Source of the DNA: Natronolimnobius baerhuensis
Lineage (GTDB): Archaea; Halobacteriota; Halobacteria; Halobacteriales; Natrialbaceae
Direction of reading: 5' to 3'
DNA length: 64,000 bases
NCBI RefSeq assembly: GCF_002177135.1
Contig: NZ_MWPH01000003.1
Location: forward strand, 62,001-126,000
Shown: in pieces, positions 53,150-62,542 of the stretch
How positions within the stretch are numbered: the stretch's first letter is position 1
How the letters are laid out: each line of letters begins with the position of its first letter
The notes under the pieces: model-generated
The model's input: the letters and a program-made list of their open reading frames with translations, nothing else
Told to the model about the DNA's origin: nothing
Database searches by the model: none
Translations under genes and position numbers: made by a program

Positions 53150-53815
53150 ATGACCGACACAACGGCACTGCTGATTGGCGAGACCACGTTCCCGTTTCAC
53201 TCGATTGACGAGAAGGGGCCGGAACTGGCCGCTGCAATCGGCGACGCCGCGGACGTCACGACGACGACCGACCGCGACGCACTCTGTGATCTCTCCGAGT
53301 ACGACGTGCTCATCGACTACCTGACCGACAGCGAACTCACTGAGGACCAACTCGAGGGCGTCCTCTCCTTCGTCCGCGACGGCGGCGGCTACCTTCCGCT
53401 GCACTGCGGCGCGGATCTGATCAGCACGGCTGCTGCCGACCCCGACGAACTACTCGACCAGCGCGAGGAACCCGTCCCCGAACTACGCGCGGTAATCGGC
53501 GGCCACTTCCTCACCCACCCCGAGGAGTCCGAGTTCGGCGTCGACATCCTCGAGGACCACCCCGTCACCGACGGCGTCGAGGACTTCCAGATTTTCGACG
53601 AGCCGTACCAGCTAGATGTTGACGACGGCGACGACAGCGACCTGACGATTCTCGCCCGAATGGACCACCCCGACCTCGAGGACTACCCAATCGCGTGGAC
53701 TCGAACCGAGGGTGACGGCCGCGTCTGTTACATCTCGCTCGGCCACACGGACGAGGCGCTCCAAAACGAGAGTTTCCGGACGCTGTTGCGGAACGCAATC
53801 GCCTGGACGGCGTAG
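53150..53815 (+). CDS. ThuA-like protein
   Basis: 221 residues of the ThuA/trehalose-utilisation family, related to type 1 glutamine amidotransferases: 'LLIGETTFPFHSID', 'SFVRDGGGYLPLHCGADL' (the Cys-bearing turn), 'GGHFLTHPEESEFGVDI', 'HPVTDGVEDFQIFDEPY' and 'YPIAWTRTEGDGRVCYISLGH' are all typical. Role in sugar metabolism is inferred from the family and from the Gfo/Idh gene 68 bp downstream. Start at 'MTDTTALLIGE'. Confidence 0.9.
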   Translation: MTDTTALLIGETTFPFHSIDEKGPELAAAIGDAADVTTTTDRDALCDLSEYDVLIDYLTDSELTEDQLEGVLSFVRDGGGYLPLHCGADLISTAAADPDELLDQREEPVPELRAVIGGHFLTHPEESEFGVDILEDHPVTDGVEDFQIFDEPYQLDVDDGDDSDLTILARMDHPDLEDYPIAWTRTEGDGRVCYISLGHTDEALQNESFRTLLRNAIAWTA

Positions 53816-53883
53816 ACCGACGAGGCGGGAGACGGGCGTTTCGACCGGGTAGTTATTTATAGCGGATCCAGAAACCTCCTATC

Positions 53884-54858
53884 ATGGATTTTGGCGTTCT
53901 CAGCACGGCAGGAATCGCACAGGGATCGTTTCTCCCGGGAATCGAGCCAACCGACCACGACGTGACGGCCATCGCCTCCCGCGACGCAGCAGACGCAGAA
54001 GCCGTCGCCGACGAGCACGGCATCGAGACGGTCTACGAGGGCTACGATGACCTCCTCGAGAACGCCGGTGTTGACGCCGTCTACATTCCGCTGCCGAACG
54101 CGCTCCACGCGGAGTGGACGAAGAAGGCCGCCGACGCCGGTATTCACGTGCTCTGTGAGAAGCCACTGACCGTCGACGCCGCAGAGGCCCGCGACGTCGT
54201 CGACTACTGCGACGACCGCGACGTGACACTGATGGAGGCGTTCATGTACCAGTATCACCCGCGCACCGAACGCGCCCTCGAACTCGCCGACGAGGAACTC
54301 GAGGACATTCGCTCGGTGACGGCCTCGTTCAAGTTCGGTCTGTTCGGCGACCCGGACAACATCCGCCTCTCGCCAGACCTGGCCGGCGGCAGCCTGATGG
54401 ACGTCGGCTGCTATCCGCTCTCGTTCGCCCGGCAAGTCCTCGGCGAACCCGACAGCGCCTACGCGTACACAACCGACACGAAAGACAGCGGCGTCGACAC
54501 GGAACTTGCCGCCATCCTCGAGTACGACGAGGCCTCCGCCCGCATCGCCTGTGGCTTCGATACGACCCACATCCAGCGCTATCGCATCGAAGCCAAAAAC
54601 GGCTGGATCGAGGCCGACGATGGCTTCAATCCCGGGAGCGGGTCGGTGGAACTCGAGTACAAAATCGACGGCCGCCACGCCGTCGAGACGTTTGATCCGG
54701 TCGATCAGTACCGCCTCGAGATCGAACACTTCGTTGACTGCGTCGAGACTGGGAGCCAGCCGCGAACGGACGGCGAGGAGGCCATCGCGAACATGGAGGC
54801 CATCGACGCGATTTACGAGAGTGCGGAGACGGATCGCGCCGTTGAAATCGAGGACTGA
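53884..54858 (+). CDS. Gfo/Idh/MocA-family oxidoreductase
   Basis: 324 residues. Rossmann 'GVLSTAGIAQGSFLPGI', EKP motif 'IHVLCEKPLTVDAAEARD' (Lys at about 95), then 'LMEAFMYQYHPRTERALELA' and 'GGSLMDVGCYPLSFARQVLG', typical of sugar dehydrogenases of the xylose/glucose-fructose oxidoreductase group. A TATA-like element TTATTTATAG lies about 30 bp upstream of the start. It follows a ThuA gene, a common neighbour. Confidence 0.92.
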   Translation: MDFGVLSTAGIAQGSFLPGIEPTDHDVTAIASRDAADAEAVADEHGIETVYEGYDDLLENAGVDAVYIPLPNALHAEWTKKAADAGIHVLCEKPLTVDAAEARDVVDYCDDRDVTLMEAFMYQYHPRTERALELADEELEDIRSVTASFKFGLFGDPDNIRLSPDLAGGSLMDVGCYPLSFARQVLGEPDSAYAYTTDTKDSGVDTELAAILEYDEASARIACGFDTTHIQRYRIEAKNGWIEADDGFNPGSGSVELEYKIDGRHAVETFDPVDQYRLEIEHFVDCVETGSQPRTDGEEAIANMEAIDAIYESAETDRAVEIED

Positions 54859-54911
54859 CGGGAGAAAAGCGGCTCTCGCGGTCGAACCTTGTCGTAAGTA
54901 TTGACAACTAC

Positions 54912-55715
54912 ATGACTAGTCCCGACGAGGACGACGAACGAATGGGAGATGGACCGCTCGATCTGCCGTCGGCTGCCGTGGGCGTCTACGCAGGACTGTT
55001 GGGCTACGGCGTCGGTGCGGCTCTCGGCGTTCCTCGGTCTGCGTTGATCGTGGGCGCGCTCTTCGGCTGGCTCGTCGTGGCGCTTGGACTCTCCCAACGA
55101 CCATGGGTATGGATGGCACTGGGTCGGCGACGGCTGTTGGCGGCTCCGATGGTTGTGGCACTGGTTCCGGCGCTGGTATTGGCCGTGGGACTCGAGTACG
55201 AGGCAGTGGCCGTTCCGCTGACACCGGTGCTCTGGTTGGTCGGTCTCGCTCTCAGCGGCATGGTGGTTCTGGAGGCCGGCACCACCAGATACGCCGACCG
55301 GGCAGCGGGTGAGCAACTGATCTCGTGGACTGCAACGGCAGATCCGGCCACCCAGCGGCGAAAAACCGTCAGTATCGTGCTCGGGGCCGCCGGTTTCGTC
55401 GGAACGTTCGTCGCGATGCTACTGTTTCAAATCCCGTCGTTTCTCCTGACCGTCTCCGTCGTTATAGTCGTCGTACTGGCAGTCAGACGGGGACGACCGC
55501 AAACGTACGAGGCCTGCGAACACGGTCTGCGATACAGGGATGTCGGTACTGCCGGCGCGCAGTTTTGCCCGTGGACACGCTTCGACGACTACCGCGAAAC
55601 CGACGACGCAATCGTCCTCGAGCGCCGCTTCGGGGTCGACGTGCGAATGGACGCCGATGCTGTCCCGGCGGAAGCTCGCGAGATGCTGGCAGCGTCGATT
55701 GATAACGTCCTTTAA
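54912..55715 (+). CDS. Membrane protein with C-terminal PH-like domain, unknown
   Basis: 267 residues. Membrane helices at about 22-38, 42-58, 75-92, 97-112, 150-170 and 173-190. The last 75 residues ('RRGRPQTYEACEHGLRYRDVGTAGAQFCPWTRFDDYRETDDAIVLERRFGVDVRMDADAV') look like the small beta-rich PH/YcxB-type domain of haloarchaeal membrane proteins. No named family. Lies before an AT-rich island. Confidence 0.65.
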   Translation: MTSPDEDDERMGDGPLDLPSAAVGVYAGLLGYGVGAALGVPRSALIVGALFGWLVVALGLSQRPWVWMALGRRRLLAAPMVVALVPALVLAVGLEYEAVAVPLTPVLWLVGLALSGMVVLEAGTTRYADRAAGEQLISWTATADPATQRRKTVSIVLGAAGFVGTFVAMLLFQIPSFLLTVSVVIVVVLAVRRGRPQTYEACEHGLRYRDVGTAGAQFCPWTRFDDYRETDDAIVLERRFGVDVRMDADAVPAEAREMLAASIDNVL

Positions 55716-55935
55716 ATTGATCTGACCAATAGAATCAAACCAATAGAAAATCCTAGAAAACAATATATGTGTTAAGGTCTACCTTGATCTACGAGTGTTA
55801 TTTAACTTAATTTGGCTTTTTAAATCACGTTTTTGAATTAATCTGGGTGAGAAGAAATGTACGTTTAGAATTAATTGTTCTTTACTATCTAGTTCTAGAA
55901 TAAAGATTTAACTATAAGGTTAGATTACCAACAAG
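55716..55935. other. AT-rich intergenic region
   Basis: 220 bases, strikingly AT-rich for this genome, with an ACCAATAGAA direct repeat (about 55725 and 55740) and several TATA-like stretches. No gene visible. It leads into the AT-rich secreted-protein gene. Confidence 0.5.
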
Positions 55936-56595
55936 ATGGCTATGGAAGACAATCCTCAGCCGACATCGACTCGACGTAACGTCCTCAAGAAAGGCGCTAT
56001 TGCGACGACCCTTGTCGGAGGCGGTTTGGCCACAGTTAGTGGATCAGCAGCAGCAGACGAAATCGATGCTGGACTCACAGTTACCGGTGAAGGTGAATTC
56101 TCCGTCGAAATCGATGCAGATGATGTGAATGTCTCATCAGAAGGAGTGTACACCGATGTGAGTTCAGAAAATGGTATCTGGTCTATTGAAGGTGAAGCCG
56201 ACGGTGGTCCTATCGGTGGCGATCATGTTTTCGTCACAATCTATGGATACGAGCAACTCATCTCGTCAGAATCCGATGATGATGCTGACCTAGAACTTGC
56301 TGGTGATGCTTTGCCTAAAGCAACTGGGCCAGCGGCAGAAGGCGAACTTGATGCTGCACTTTCTGTTACTGGAGAGGGTGAATTCTCGGCAGAAGTAGCC
56401 GCAGACGAAGTGTATGTGTCATCAGAGGGTGTATTTACTGATGTCACCTTCCAAAATGGAGCCTGGGTAATTGAGGGAAGGGCCAATGGCACACCTATTG
56501 ACGGTGGTTATTCCTATGTTACGATATATGGGGATGCAGAACTCATCTCATCCGAGTCAGATGATGACGCTAACTTTAGCTTCACAACAGTATAA
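55936..56595 (+). CDS. Tat-exported protein made of two tandem repeats, unknown family
   Basis: 219 residues. 'STRRNVLKKGAIATTLVGGG' is a twin-arginine signal with likely cleavage after 'SAAA'. The mature part is two copies of an ~80-residue acidic beta-rich unit (about 44-122 and 137-216), each running 'VTGEGEFS', 'VSSEGV', 'TDV', 'EG', 'TIYG', 'LISSESDDDA'. A short linker (AGDALPKATGPAAEG) joins them. Base composition and codon use are far more AT-rich than the rest of the window. Recent acquisition and an outer-surface role are likely; no known family is recognised. Confidence 0.75.
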   Translation: MAMEDNPQPTSTRRNVLKKGAIATTLVGGGLATVSGSAAADEIDAGLTVTGEGEFSVEIDADDVNVSSEGVYTDVSSENGIWSIEGEADGGPIGGDHVFVTIYGYEQLISSESDDDADLELAGDALPKATGPAAEGELDAALSVTGEGEFSAEVAADEVYVSSEGVFTDVTFQNGAWVIEGRANGTPIDGGYSYVTIYGDAELISSESDDDANFSFTTV

Positions 56596-56645
56596 TACGG
56601 TCCAACAATAACGACAAGAGAATATAAATTAACAAATATATTTAT

Positions 56646-56666
56646 ACCCGGTTTCTTTAGCCGGGT
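56646..56666 (+). terminator. Hairpin after the repeat-protein gene
   Basis: ACCCGG, 9-nt loop, CCGGGT, 51 bp after the stop codon, in AT-rich flanks. Fits a transcription terminator or RNA 3' end; no long T run follows directly. Confidence 0.4.
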
Positions 56667-56819
56667 GTGTATAAGGAAGGCTTTAACATTTTTATCTATG
56701 GCAAAATAGCAGAGGTGTACCAACTATGTGGAAGTCAACATTTGACTTGTTTTATCGAATGCTCGAATAGTGGCTGTGAGGACAACGTCCTTTTGCCCAT
56801 CCGGTGCGAACGGGCGGCT

Positions 56820-57677
56820 ATGACAACGGTCGAGGCGAAACTCGAGGCCGCACGCGAGGACTTAGCCACCCGCGATGGGGTCGTAATCGCCTTCTCCGGC
56901 GGCGTCGACTCGAGTGCAGTGGCCGCACTCGCCCACGACGCGCTGGGCGAGGACGCCATCGCCTGTACCGCACGCAGCGAGACACTCCCCGAAGCCGAAC
57001 TCGAGGATGCGAAAGCGGTCGCCGAAGAGATCGGCATTCGCCACGAGATCGTCTCCTTCTCCGAACTCGAGAGCGACGCCTTCGTCGAAAACGACGATGA
57101 TCGGTGCTATCACTGCCGGACGATGCGGCTGGGCGAGATGCTCGAGACGGCCCGCGACCTCGGCGTCGGGACGGTTTGTGACGGGACAAACGCCGACGAC
57201 CCCGGCGCGGGACACCGACCCGGCCTGCAGGCTGTCGAGGAACTCGACGTCCACTCGCCGCTTTTGACTCACGACATCTCGAAGGACGAAGTGCGCGAAA
57301 TCGCCGCCCACTATGGACTTTCAGTGGCGGACAAACCGTCGATGGCCTGTCTGTCCTCACGGATTCCGACTGGACTCGAGGTCACCGAAGAACGCCTGAC
57401 GCGGGTCGAGCAGGCTGAAGCCGTGCTTCGCCAGTGGGGCTTCGAGCAGTTCCGCGTGCGCGACCACGACGGCCTCGCACGCATTGAAGTCTCTCCGGAC
57501 GAACTCGAGCGCGCGCTGACCCGCGAATTCGCTGAAACTGTCCGCGAGGAACTCTCTCAGATCGGATTCGACCACGTGACGCTCGACTTGCACGGGTATC
57601 GTACGGGCAGCGTCAGTCCAGCAGCCGAGGGGTCGGGCGGGAACAACGCCTCGGCGGAGTCAGAAATCGGCGAATAA
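56820..57677 (+). CDS. larE: ATP-dependent sacrificial sulfur transferase LarE
   Basis: 285 residues. PP-loop ATP pyrophosphatase 'VIAFSGGVDSSAVAAL'; cysteine motif 'RCYHCRTMRLGEML' with the sulfur-donor/cluster residues; 'LGVGTVCDGTNADDPGAGHRPGLQA'; 'KPSMACLSSRIPTG'. This set identifies LarE, which sacrifices a cysteine (or a cluster) to make the nickel-pincer cofactor of lactate racemase. LarB/LarC are not in the window. Start at 'MTTVEAKLEAARED'. Confidence 0.9.
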   Translation: MTTVEAKLEAAREDLATRDGVVIAFSGGVDSSAVAALAHDALGEDAIACTARSETLPEAELEDAKAVAEEIGIRHEIVSFSELESDAFVENDDDRCYHCRTMRLGEMLETARDLGVGTVCDGTNADDPGAGHRPGLQAVEELDVHSPLLTHDISKDEVREIAAHYGLSVADKPSMACLSSRIPTGLEVTEERLTRVEQAEAVLRQWGFEQFRVRDHDGLARIEVSPDELERALTREFAETVREELSQIGFDHVTLDLHGYRTGSVSPAAEGSGGNNASAESEIGE

Positions 57678-57882
57678 TAACTCGTCGTGGGGCTGTTTTG
57701 TCCACCTCACTCGAGTGGCGAATTCGGAATCGTTACACCTAGCCCAGTTACCGACAACAATCTTCCAATATATAACCGTATTTTCGCCACCGAACCCGCC
57801 ATTAGTGCATTTGTTGCACCAGTGTCCGGGAATATTGCGCGTTGCGATACGAACGTAGCACTTGGGTTGGTATCTATACGCA

Positions 57883-58239
57883 ATGGACGTCGACGTGCCG
57901 CTCGAGTGGAGTACGGAAGCGTGTCGGTCATACACCCCCGCCGACAGCGACCGAGAGATGGAGTATCGGACGTATCGCCACGAATCAGGCGACCTCCGAC
58001 TCAAAGTCGCCCCGGCGTCGCTCGACGGCGAGAGCTACCCCGGCTACGCCCTGACAGCAACGAGTTACCCCGGCCTCGAGTTTTCGGAAACGATTCGCGT
58101 CAGGGCAGTCCTTACCTTCGAACGCTGTAACCGGATCGCCCACGATTTTATGGATCTGTTCTCGGCGAGTTACGACGGCCCTGGCTCGCTCGAGGACGCC
58201 CTCGAGTACGCCTACGAACGAACGAGAGATCACCGATAG
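57883..58239 (+). CDS. Small haloarchaeal protein, unknown
   Basis: 118 residues, 'MDVDVPLEWSTEACRSYTPADSDREMEYRTYRHESGDLRLKVAPASLDGESYPGYALTATSYPGLEFSETIRVRAVLTFERCNRIAHDFMDLF'. The middle looks beta-rich, the end helical. No family recognised. The ATG at 57883 is preferred to a TTG at 57862. Confidence 0.6.
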   Translation: MDVDVPLEWSTEACRSYTPADSDREMEYRTYRHESGDLRLKVAPASLDGESYPGYALTATSYPGLEFSETIRVRAVLTFERCNRIAHDFMDLFSASYDGPGSLEDALEYAYERTRDHR

Positions 58240-58350
58240 TTGAGCCGGCCGCTGCGCTGTCACAGCACAGAGAGACTTACTGCGCCCGGACTGTTCAGAT
58301 AATATCCTGTTAGTGATACCAAGAGACTTTTACTCGTCCTCGAGTAAGCG

Positions 58351-58725
58351 GTGATGATGATGTGGCAAGACCTCGTCTTTCTCGCCGGCAGCGTCCTCTC
58401 AATCGTCTTTCTCGCACCGACGATTCGAGATGCATCGGCACGAATCCCGCTCGGCTCGAGTGTGCCCTCGATGACGATTGGGACGGTGTATGCAGTCACC
58501 TACGGAACGCTGGGAATGACCTTCTCTGCAGTCGGCTCGCTTGGTGTCGCAATCATGTGGTCACTAATCGTCAGTTACCGTGCGCCGCGAGCAGAAACGG
58601 GACCACAGAACGTGTACTACTTCCTTCTCGATCTTCGCGAACAGGCGCAGCGATTTGCAGTGCGTGTTCTCGGGGACGAGCCGGCGACGCCAGCCCAGTC
58701 AGGACACGAACAGTCCGCAGATTGA
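58351..58725 (+). CDS. Small membrane protein, unknown
   Basis: About 121-124 residues. A GTG followed by three ATG codons makes the exact start uncertain. Two or three helices ('LVFLAGSVLSIVFLAPTI', 'GTVYAVTYGTLGMTFSAVGSLGVAIMWSLIVSY'), then a hydrophilic C-terminus. No family recognised. Converges with nirA. Confidence 0.6.
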   Translation: MMMMWQDLVFLAGSVLSIVFLAPTIRDASARIPLGSSVPSMTIGTVYAVTYGTLGMTFSAVGSLGVAIMWSLIVSYRAPRAETGPQNVYYFLLDLREQAQRFAVRVLGDEPATPAQSGHEQSAD

Positions 58726-58766
58726 GCGCCAGCGTTGAGCAGTGGAGCGAAATCGCCTGTTTTTGC

Positions 58767-60530
58767 TTAGTCGTCCGATGGGGCAGCCGACTCAGCAGCA
58801 GTCGCCGACTCGGTTTCTGCAAACGGGTACCAGGACTGCTTGGCGTCGCCCATGTACGGGGCTTCGAAGTCCGTCTCCTCTGGCTCGCAGAACTCGATCA
58901 ACTGTTCGGTGCCCGTCGCCTCGACCCACTGGCGGAACGTCTGGCCGTCTTCGCGGTGGGCCGCAAAGGCCTCGAGCAGATTCTTGATCGCGCCGGGTGC
59001 TTCGTCGGCGGGCACGCGCTGTTGGACCCATTCGACGAACGATGGCTCCTCGCCGATGCCGCCACCGACGCCGATGTCGAAGGCTTCGACCATCTCGTCG
59101 TTCTTTCGGGCGCGCATGCCCTGCAGGCCGATATCGGCAGTCATTGCCTGCCCACAGTCGGCCGTACAACCCGAGTAGTGCATCTTGATTTTCTCGACGT
59201 CGTCAGGCAGGTCGACGTTCTTGTTGAGCCATCGCAGCATGCGGGCCATGCGCCCTTTCGTCTCCGTCAGTGCAATCGAGCAGAACTCAGTCCCGGTACA
59301 GGCCATCGCACCGCGTTCGAACGGACTCGGCTCAGGCTGGTACTCTTCGAGCAGTGGGTCAGCGAGTAGGTCCTCGAGGCCCTCCTCGTGGACGTCGACG
59401 ATGACGGGATTCTGGCGACGCGTCAGCCGAATCTCGCCGGAGCCGTACTCGTCGGCCAGATCGGCGAGTTCGATGGCGTCCTCGGCGGGGATACGCCCGA
59501 CGGGGACGTTCAGTCCGACGTATTTGAGCCCGTCCTGTTTCTGATCGTAGACGCCGACGTGGTCGTGTTTGCCCGCGTCGGTCGGTTTCCCCGCGTTGTA
59601 GGTATATTCATCGCGGAAGTCCTCGCCTGCGGTGTGCAGTTCGAAATCAACGTATCCCGCTTGCAGCGTCTCGCGAATCTTTTCCATGCCCCAGTCATCA
59701 GCGAAGAACCGCGCGCGGTTCTTCGAGCGATTCGTGCGGCCGCCGTGATCGTGATAGAGTTCGACGAAGCCACGGCCGACCTCGTAGGCCTGCTCGGGCG
59801 TGACGAAGACATCGAGGGGTGTTGCAGCACGGGGCTGACGGCCGCCGAGGCCGCCGCCGATGCGAACGTTGAATCCCTTCACGTCCTCGCCATCGATTTC
59901 TTTCTTGGCAGGTTCGAAGCCGATGTCGTTGATCGAATCCTGCGCACAGCCCGACTTCGTCCCGGTCACGCTGATGTTGAACTTTCGGGGCATATTCGCC
60001 AGCGCGTCGTCGCCACGAAGTTCGTTCTGGAACTTCTCGAGCAGCGGCCCGGACTCGACGTATTCCTCGACTTTGCCGTGCAGGGCAGTCCCCGAAATGT
60101 TACGCATCGTATCCCCGCCCGCAGAGCGCGAGGAGACGCCGGTGCTCTCGAGTTTCTCCCAGATTTCCGGGACGTCCTCGAGTTTGAGCCAGTGGAGTTG
60201 GATCGACTGGCGGGTCGTAAAGTCGACCCAGCCGTTGCCGAACTCGGGATTCTCGACGGGACCTGTCGCGTAGTCGCGAGCGACCTCGGCGATTGCGCGC
60301 AGTTGTCCTGGCTCGAGAATCCCGCTGGCGTTGGTCAGTCGCATCATGAAGTACGACTCCTGACCACTGCGCTGGTGGAACAGCCCCCAGAACTTGAACC
60401 GGGTGAACCAGATGTCGTGTTCGTCCTCCGGAATCGCCTCGTAGCCGCCGTTTTCGGCGAACTCGAGGATGTGTTCGCGGACCTCGTCACCGTAACAGTC
60501 TGCCTTTTGCTCTTCTTTCTTATGCACCAT
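58767..60530 (-). CDS. nirA: Assimilatory ferredoxin-nitrite reductase
   Basis: 587 residues. Siroheme/4Fe-4S nitrite-sulfite reductase family: the four cluster Cys are in 'ACTGTEFCSIAL' (C-x5-C) and 'HYSGCTADCGQAM' (C-x3-C). N-terminal ferredoxin-binding half-domain ('FTRFKFWGLFHQRSGQESYFMMRLTN', 'DFTTRQSIQLHWLKLEDVPEIWEKL') and 'RKFNISVTGTKSGCAQ' match nitrite reductases. It catalyses six-electron reduction of nitrite to ammonium. The last 45 residues are a tail beyond the family end. Part of the nas cluster with narK and nasA. Confidence 0.92.
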   Translation of the reverse strand: MVHKKEEQKADCYGDEVREHILEFAENGGYEAIPEDEHDIWFTRFKFWGLFHQRSGQESYFMMRLTNASGILEPGQLRAIAEVARDYATGPVENPEFGNGWVDFTTRQSIQLHWLKLEDVPEIWEKLESTGVSSRSAGGDTMRNISGTALHGKVEEYVESGPLLEKFQNELRGDDALANMPRKFNISVTGTKSGCAQDSINDIGFEPAKKEIDGEDVKGFNVRIGGGLGGRQPRAATPLDVFVTPEQAYEVGRGFVELYHDHGGRTNRSKNRARFFADDWGMEKIRETLQAGYVDFELHTAGEDFRDEYTYNAGKPTDAGKHDHVGVYDQKQDGLKYVGLNVPVGRIPAEDAIELADLADEYGSGEIRLTRRQNPVIVDVHEEGLEDLLADPLLEEYQPEPSPFERGAMACTGTEFCSIALTETKGRMARMLRWLNKNVDLPDDVEKIKMHYSGCTADCGQAMTADIGLQGMRARKNDEMVEAFDIGVGGGIGEEPSFVEWVQQRVPADEAPGAIKNLLEAFAAHREDGQTFRQWVEATGTEQLIEFCEPEETDFEAPYMGDAKQSWYPFAETESATAAESAAPSDD

Positions 60531-60856
60531 CGACGCTCACCTCACTGTCGCCCCAACGACTTGCCGCAAAGACTCGGAATTTTACTCCAAACATTTCGCG
60601 ATTCACGTTAAATCAACACGAGTCTACAGCATATAACTCCAATCGTTTACATATCGGCAGATTTGGGCCTGTTTTAGGAACAGTGACGGAATGTACAACC
60701 AAATATAACGCATATTAGGAGATATTCGCGGATAGAATCCGCTCGAGACTGGACGGATTTTATTCGATTGACTCGGTTGTACGTCCAACAAGGACTGCGA
60801 CGGCAAGCCCCGATTCCTCGAGCGCGAGCGAACATAACGACGTCGAGTCGTGTGAG
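60531..60856. other. Intergenic region between narK and nirA
   Basis: 326 bases upstream of nirA, AT-rich around 60590-60740. No gene seen. It must hold the nirA promoter or a processed intercistronic region; I could not pick a unique TATA box. Confidence 0.45.
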
Positions 60857-62188
60857 TTAGTCATCAGCATGGGCCGGCGTCTGTGACGGGGTCACCGCCT
60901 CGCTCGAGCGATACAGCGAGCCCGCGATGATGAGCGCGAGGAGCCCGAGGACGAGGTAGACGACGAAACCAGTTGCGTAGCCCGAGACGCCCTGGACGTC
61001 GACGAACAGGCCGAGAATCGGTGGGACAACGAAGCCGCCGAAGCCACCGAGGCCGCCAACCAGCCCTGATGCGCCACCGACCGCTTCGGGGACGTACCGG
61101 GGCAGCAACTGATAGATCGCCGCACTGGCGACTCCCATTCCAGCACCGAGGATGACCGTCGCGAGGAGTGCGAGGTGGAGATTGGCGGTGATCATCAGGG
61201 CGAACGTTGAACAGACGACTAGCACGAAACTCCCAATCGTCGTGATCTCGCCGCCGAATCGGTCACTGATTGCGCCCCCGCTTGCCCGGAACAGCGGCGA
61301 CGAGAGCGTAAATGCGAGCGCGGTGACGACACCGGCAGTACGGAGGTCCAGCCCGTGGAAGTTGTGCCAATACGACGGCAGCCACGTCGTCAGCGCGAGA
61401 TAGCCACCGAAGGAGACGAAAAACATCAGTGTCAACAGCCACGACCGCGGGAGCGCCGCCGCCTGTTTCACCGACTCGAGCGCATCGCCGTTCGGGAACA
61501 GCTCCTGTCCGGCGTCCTCGGCGCGCGCTTTCGCCTCGTCCTCGTCGAGACCCTGATTGCGCAACTGGATGTATGGCGAGTTGACGGCAAACGTGACGAA
61601 AATCGCCGTCCCAGCGAGGAGGAATCCGAACCACAGCGCGTAGGTTCCTGTAAGTTGGATCGACTCGAGGGCAAACGGCGAGACAATCGTGAACAGGCCG
61701 GGCGAGAGCGTCCCGAGGCCGGCAAAGAGCGCGAGCATCGTTCCGCGGCGACGCGACTCGTACCAGTAGGAAATGTCGGTAATACCGACGGAGAACGCCG
61801 CGATTCCACAGCCCGAGAGCGCGCCGAAGAAGAAAATCAGCGGGTAATGGACCATCGTCAGCCCGTCGGGATAGGTTGTTATCAAAATTCCCAACAGGCC
61901 ACCCATCCCGATGACAGAGAGTCCAAGCAGGATGCTAAATGGCTTTTTCGCGCCGACGCTGTCGGCCCACGCGCTGAACGGAATTCGGAGGAGCGAGCCG
62001 GTCAACTGCGGTGCAGCGACGAGCAAGCCGAGCAAGACACCCGAGAGCCCGAGGACGTTCTCGAACTCGCTTGCGACAGGCCCGTAGACGACCACGCCGG
62101 CAAACCCAACGAAGTAGCCAAAGGTCAGGATCGAAAGCGCTCGTTTCGGTGATCCACGAATCGTTGGACCGGGTTCTGCGCCACTCAT
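60857..62188 (-). CDS. narK: Nitrate/nitrite transporter (MFS, NarK type)
   Basis: 443 residues, 12 predicted helices, major facilitator superfamily. 'FGYFVGFAGVVVYGP', 'LLRIPFSAWADSVGAKKPF' (the MFS loop 2-3 motif) and the second-half 'FRASGGAISDRFGGEIT' fit the nitrate/nitrite porter group. Placement between nasA and nirA supports nitrate uptake for assimilation. It lies 326 bp upstream of nirA on the same strand. Confidence 0.9.
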   Translation of the reverse strand: MSGAEPGPTIRGSPKRALSILTFGYFVGFAGVVVYGPVASEFENVLGLSGVLLGLLVAAPQLTGSLLRIPFSAWADSVGAKKPFSILLGLSVIGMGGLLGILITTYPDGLTMVHYPLIFFFGALSGCGIAAFSVGITDISYWYESRRRGTMLALFAGLGTLSPGLFTIVSPFALESIQLTGTYALWFGFLLAGTAIFVTFAVNSPYIQLRNQGLDEDEAKARAEDAGQELFPNGDALESVKQAAALPRSWLLTLMFFVSFGGYLALTTWLPSYWHNFHGLDLRTAGVVTALAFTLSSPLFRASGGAISDRFGGEITTIGSFVLVVCSTFALMITANLHLALLATVILGAGMGVASAAIYQLLPRYVPEAVGGASGLVGGLGGFGGFVVPPILGLFVDVQGVSGYATGFVVYLVLGLLALIIAGSLYRSSEAVTPSQTPAHADD

Positions 62189-62312
62189 GGGACGCTCCGG
62201 GCGGAGTCACCCATGATAGCACGTCGCGGTTGACCCTGACTGATCGACGAACCGAGCGCCGACTGGTTAGACACCATATCCGACCACCTCGCTCGGACAA
62301 TCCAAACGAGAA

Positions 62313-62331
62313 TTGGGAAGGAGGTTCCCAA
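62313..62331. promoter_or_regulatory. Inverted repeat upstream of narK
   Basis: TTGGGAA-GGAGG-TTCCCAA, 7-bp perfect arms with a 5-nt spacer, about 125 bp upstream of the narK start. Candidate binding site for a nitrate/ammonium regulator. Confidence 0.4.
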
Positions 62332-62542
62332 ACATAACACAACTCACGCATCATCATCATGTCTATCCATCATATAACAGTATTCGTTTATAAAGAGGGA
62401 ATTTTAGGCGCGTTTCAGTCGGAAACGACGGGTATCAAATCATATACGAACTATATTAGGACATATATTCGGCGTACTCGCGGGAGTCAATTGTGGATTT
62501 TCAACGACGAACGTGGAACAGCGTCGCGAAAACAGTCAGTAA

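Noticed and set aside
59388-60611. 407-codon plus-strand open frame opposite nirA
   Set aside because: Antisense to conserved cluster-binding motifs of nitrite reductase; a shadow.
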